Assembly (NCBI GenBank): GCA_002472145.1 | Contig: DKRJ01000010.1 | Location: forward strand, 1-64,000 | Origin: Clostridiales bacterium UBA7285 | Lineage (GTDB): Bacteria; Bacillota; Clostridia; Peptostreptococcales; Anaerovoracaceae | Length of the DNA stretch: 64,000 nt | Reading direction: 5' to 3' | In this document: one piece after another, positions 62,619 through 64,000 of the stretch | Numbering within the stretch: the stretch's first letter is position 1 | How the letters are laid out: each line of letters starts with the position of its first letter | Made by a program: the position numbers and the translations under genes | The notes under the pieces: model-generated | Database searches by the model: none | Told to the model about the DNA's origin: nothing | Seen by the model: only the letters and a program-made list of their open reading frames with translations

Positions 62619-64000
62619 ATGGAAATAATTCGCGCTAAAAATTCGGGATTCTGCTTTGGTGTCAAAGCGGCGCTTGAAAAAACGCTCGCAGAGGTCGACA
62701 GAAAGCAAAGAGAAGGCACACCGGGACGACTGTGCACGTGCGGGCCTCTCATCCACAACAAGACGGTCACTGACGATCTGGCCGCCAGAGGAGTCGAAAT
62801 CATTGAAGACCCTTCAGAACTGAAAGACGGCGACACTCTGATAATCAGGTCTCACGGAGAGCCGAAGTCATTTTACGATGCAATAAAAGGGAAGGATATA
62901 AGGGTCGTGGATGCGACGTGCCCGTTCGTCGCTAAGATACACGACATCGTTAGCGAGGCGTATAAAGCGGGAAAGGACATAATCATCGTGGGAGACCGCG
63001 GCCATGCCGAGGTCATAGCGACGAACGGCTGGTGCGAGAACAAAGCTGTTATCGTAAACAGTCCGGAGGATGCTGAAGATATCCCGGCTTCGGGCGATTA
63101 TCTGCTCGTATGCCAGACCACGATCCGCAGGGATCTGCTGGACGACATCTGTGAGGTCCTGAAAAAACGCGGGATCAAAGCCGAGGTCCATAATACGATC
63201 TGCGGCGCGACCAGGCTCAGGCAGGAAGGATGCGCGGAACTGGCTAAGAACGTCGACGCCATGGTAGTCATAGGAGGCAAAAACAGCTCTAATTCTGCAA
63301 AACTATTCGAGATCGCAAAAAAATATTGCCGTAACTCCTTTTTTGGTGAAAATATTGACAATTTTTCATTGAAAGTCTTGAGAAATTATAATAGAATAGG
63401 GATTGCGGCAGGTGCCTCGACACCTGAAAGCGTAATTAAGGAGGTTATTGCCAGAATGAGCGATACGAACAACGAAAAAACAACAATGGCTGATTTCATG
63501 GATGAAATCGATGCGTCTCTCAAACTCCCTAAGGTAGGAGATATTGTAGACGGAACCGTGCTTGAGGTGACCGATAAGCAGGTGGTCGTCAATCTCGGAT
63601 GCAAGAAAGACGGCGTTCTTCCTCTTGAGGAAGTTACTCTTGAGGAAGGAGAAAAACTTGAGGATGCGTTCAAGCCGGGCGATGAGATCCAGGCCAAGGT
63701 CGTAAGGACCGACGACAGCGACGGGAACATTCTCCTTTCGAAGAAGAAGTTCGAGATCAGCAAATATTGGAACGAGATCAACGAAGCTCATGAGAACAAG
63801 ACAGCAATAACCGTTAAGGTAGAAAGAGCTGTGAACGGCGGCGTCATCGCTTCATATAAGGAGTTGACGGGATTCATACCGATGTCCCAGCTCTCCGACA
63901 GATACGTCGAGAACGCTGACGAGTTCATCGGGCAGACCTTCGACGTAAAGGTCACGAGACTCGATCCTAAGAGAAACAGAGCGGTATTCTCGCATAAAGC
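62619..64000 (+). CDS. ispH-rpsA: IspH reductase fused to ribosomal protein S1 (partial, runs off the window)
   Basis: An open frame without stop to the window edge. Residues 1-279 are IspH (HMB-PP reductase), the last step of the MEP isoprenoid pathway, with Fe-S Cys12 (GFCFGV), Cys101 (DATCPF) and Cys195 (TICGAT). Residues 280 onward are S1, with S1 domains starting KVGDIVDGTVLEV and then AITVKVERAVNGG. The fusion is characteristic of Clostridia. At the junction an AAGGAGG (63438-63444) lies before ATG 63456 (codon 280), so S1 might also be translated separately. Only the first two S1 repeats are inside the window. Confidence 0.95.
   Translation, partial: MEIIRAKNSGFCFGVKAALEKTLAEVDRKQREGTPGRLCTCGPLIHNKTVTDDLAARGVEIIEDPSELKDGDTLIIRSHGEPKSFYDAIKGKDIRVVDATCPFVAKIHDIVSEAYKAGKDIIIVGDRGHAEVIATNGWCENKAVIVNSPEDAEDIPASGDYLLVCQTTIRRDLLDDICEVLKKRGIKAEVHNTICGATRLRQEGCAELAKNVDAMVVIGGKNSSNSAKLFEIAKKYCRNSFFGENIDNFSLKVLRNYNRIGIAAGASTPESVIKEVIARMSDTNNEKTTMADFMDEIDASLKLPKVGDIVDGTVLEVTDKQVVVNLGCKKDGVLPLEEVTLEEGEKLEDAFKPGDEIQAKVVRTDDSDGNILLSKKKFEISKYWNEINEAHENKTAITVKVERAVNGGVIASYKELTGFIPMSQLSDRYVENADEFIGQTFDVKVTRLDPKRNRAVFSHK

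Overview
The window is GC-rich and densely packed, with strong AGGAGG-type ribosome sites, frequent ATGA/GTGA stop-start overlaps and TTGACA/TATAAT-type promoters. Several markers point to a Gram-positive anaerobe of class Clostridia (Bacillota): an IspH-ribosomal protein S1 fusion, a T-box leader before ileS, LexA boxes of the GAAC-N4-GTT(T/C) type, PyrR, a Bacillus-like ydjI/ydjG/ydjH cluster, and a Tad locus with DUF5702 and DUF6382 genes. I cannot name genus or species from the sequence alone. No rRNA, CRISPR array, prophage or insertion sequence was seen.

Layout. 1-9 kb: a secreted repeat protein, an alpha/beta-hydrolase, an envelope-stress-like cluster (SPFH + zinc ribbon protein + a TPM-family remnant), a surface metallophosphoesterase and a frameshifted YibE/F gene. 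9-18 kb: Na/Pi cotransporter, small exporter, phosphoketolase, an AmrB-AmrA fusion with the AmrS radical SAM enzyme, a small gene plus corrinoid adenosyltransferase behind a LexA-like box, and a CDF metal exporter. 18-29 kb: a secreted Ser/Thr-rich protein, an FMN oxidoreductase, an RdgB-YihY fusion, divergent serA/serC, D,D-carboxypeptidase, uvrC. 29-34 kb: lipid kinase followed by an Hsp70-like ATPase flanked by two unrecognised membrane proteins. 34-40 kb: orphan amino-acid binding lipoprotein, ornithine cyclodeaminase-like gene, malic enzyme behind a highly structured leader, cytoplasmic transglutaminase-like protein, pyrR, lexA. 40-51 kb: rpsO, pnp, T-box/ileS (type-2-like), rlmN, a small P-loop gene, Nudix, mnmA, an orphan DNA methyltransferase and tRNA-Arg(CCG). 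51-55 kb: acyl-CoA synthetase, MATE exporter, MarR regulator. 55-62.5 kb: a Tad pilus locus. 62.6 kb to the end: the ispH-rpsA fusion, cut by the window edge.

How the parts fit. serA and serC start serine synthesis from overlapping divergent promoters. rpsO/pnp, ileS, rlmN, mnmA, tRNA-Arg and S1 form the translation/RNA side. lexA, uvrC and the LexA-box unit at 16.1 kb suggest a local SOS link. The Tad locus has motor, platform, a 44-residue pilin and TadE-like minor pilins, but no prepilin peptidase or outer-membrane parts, as expected for a monoderm whose peptidase lies elsewhere. The parts I consider least described are the membrane Hsp70 triad (29.96-33.67 kb), the malic-enzyme leader RNA (about 35.98-36.08 kb), the LexA-box small gene, and the TadE-like protein with two Ada-like Cys/His repeats.
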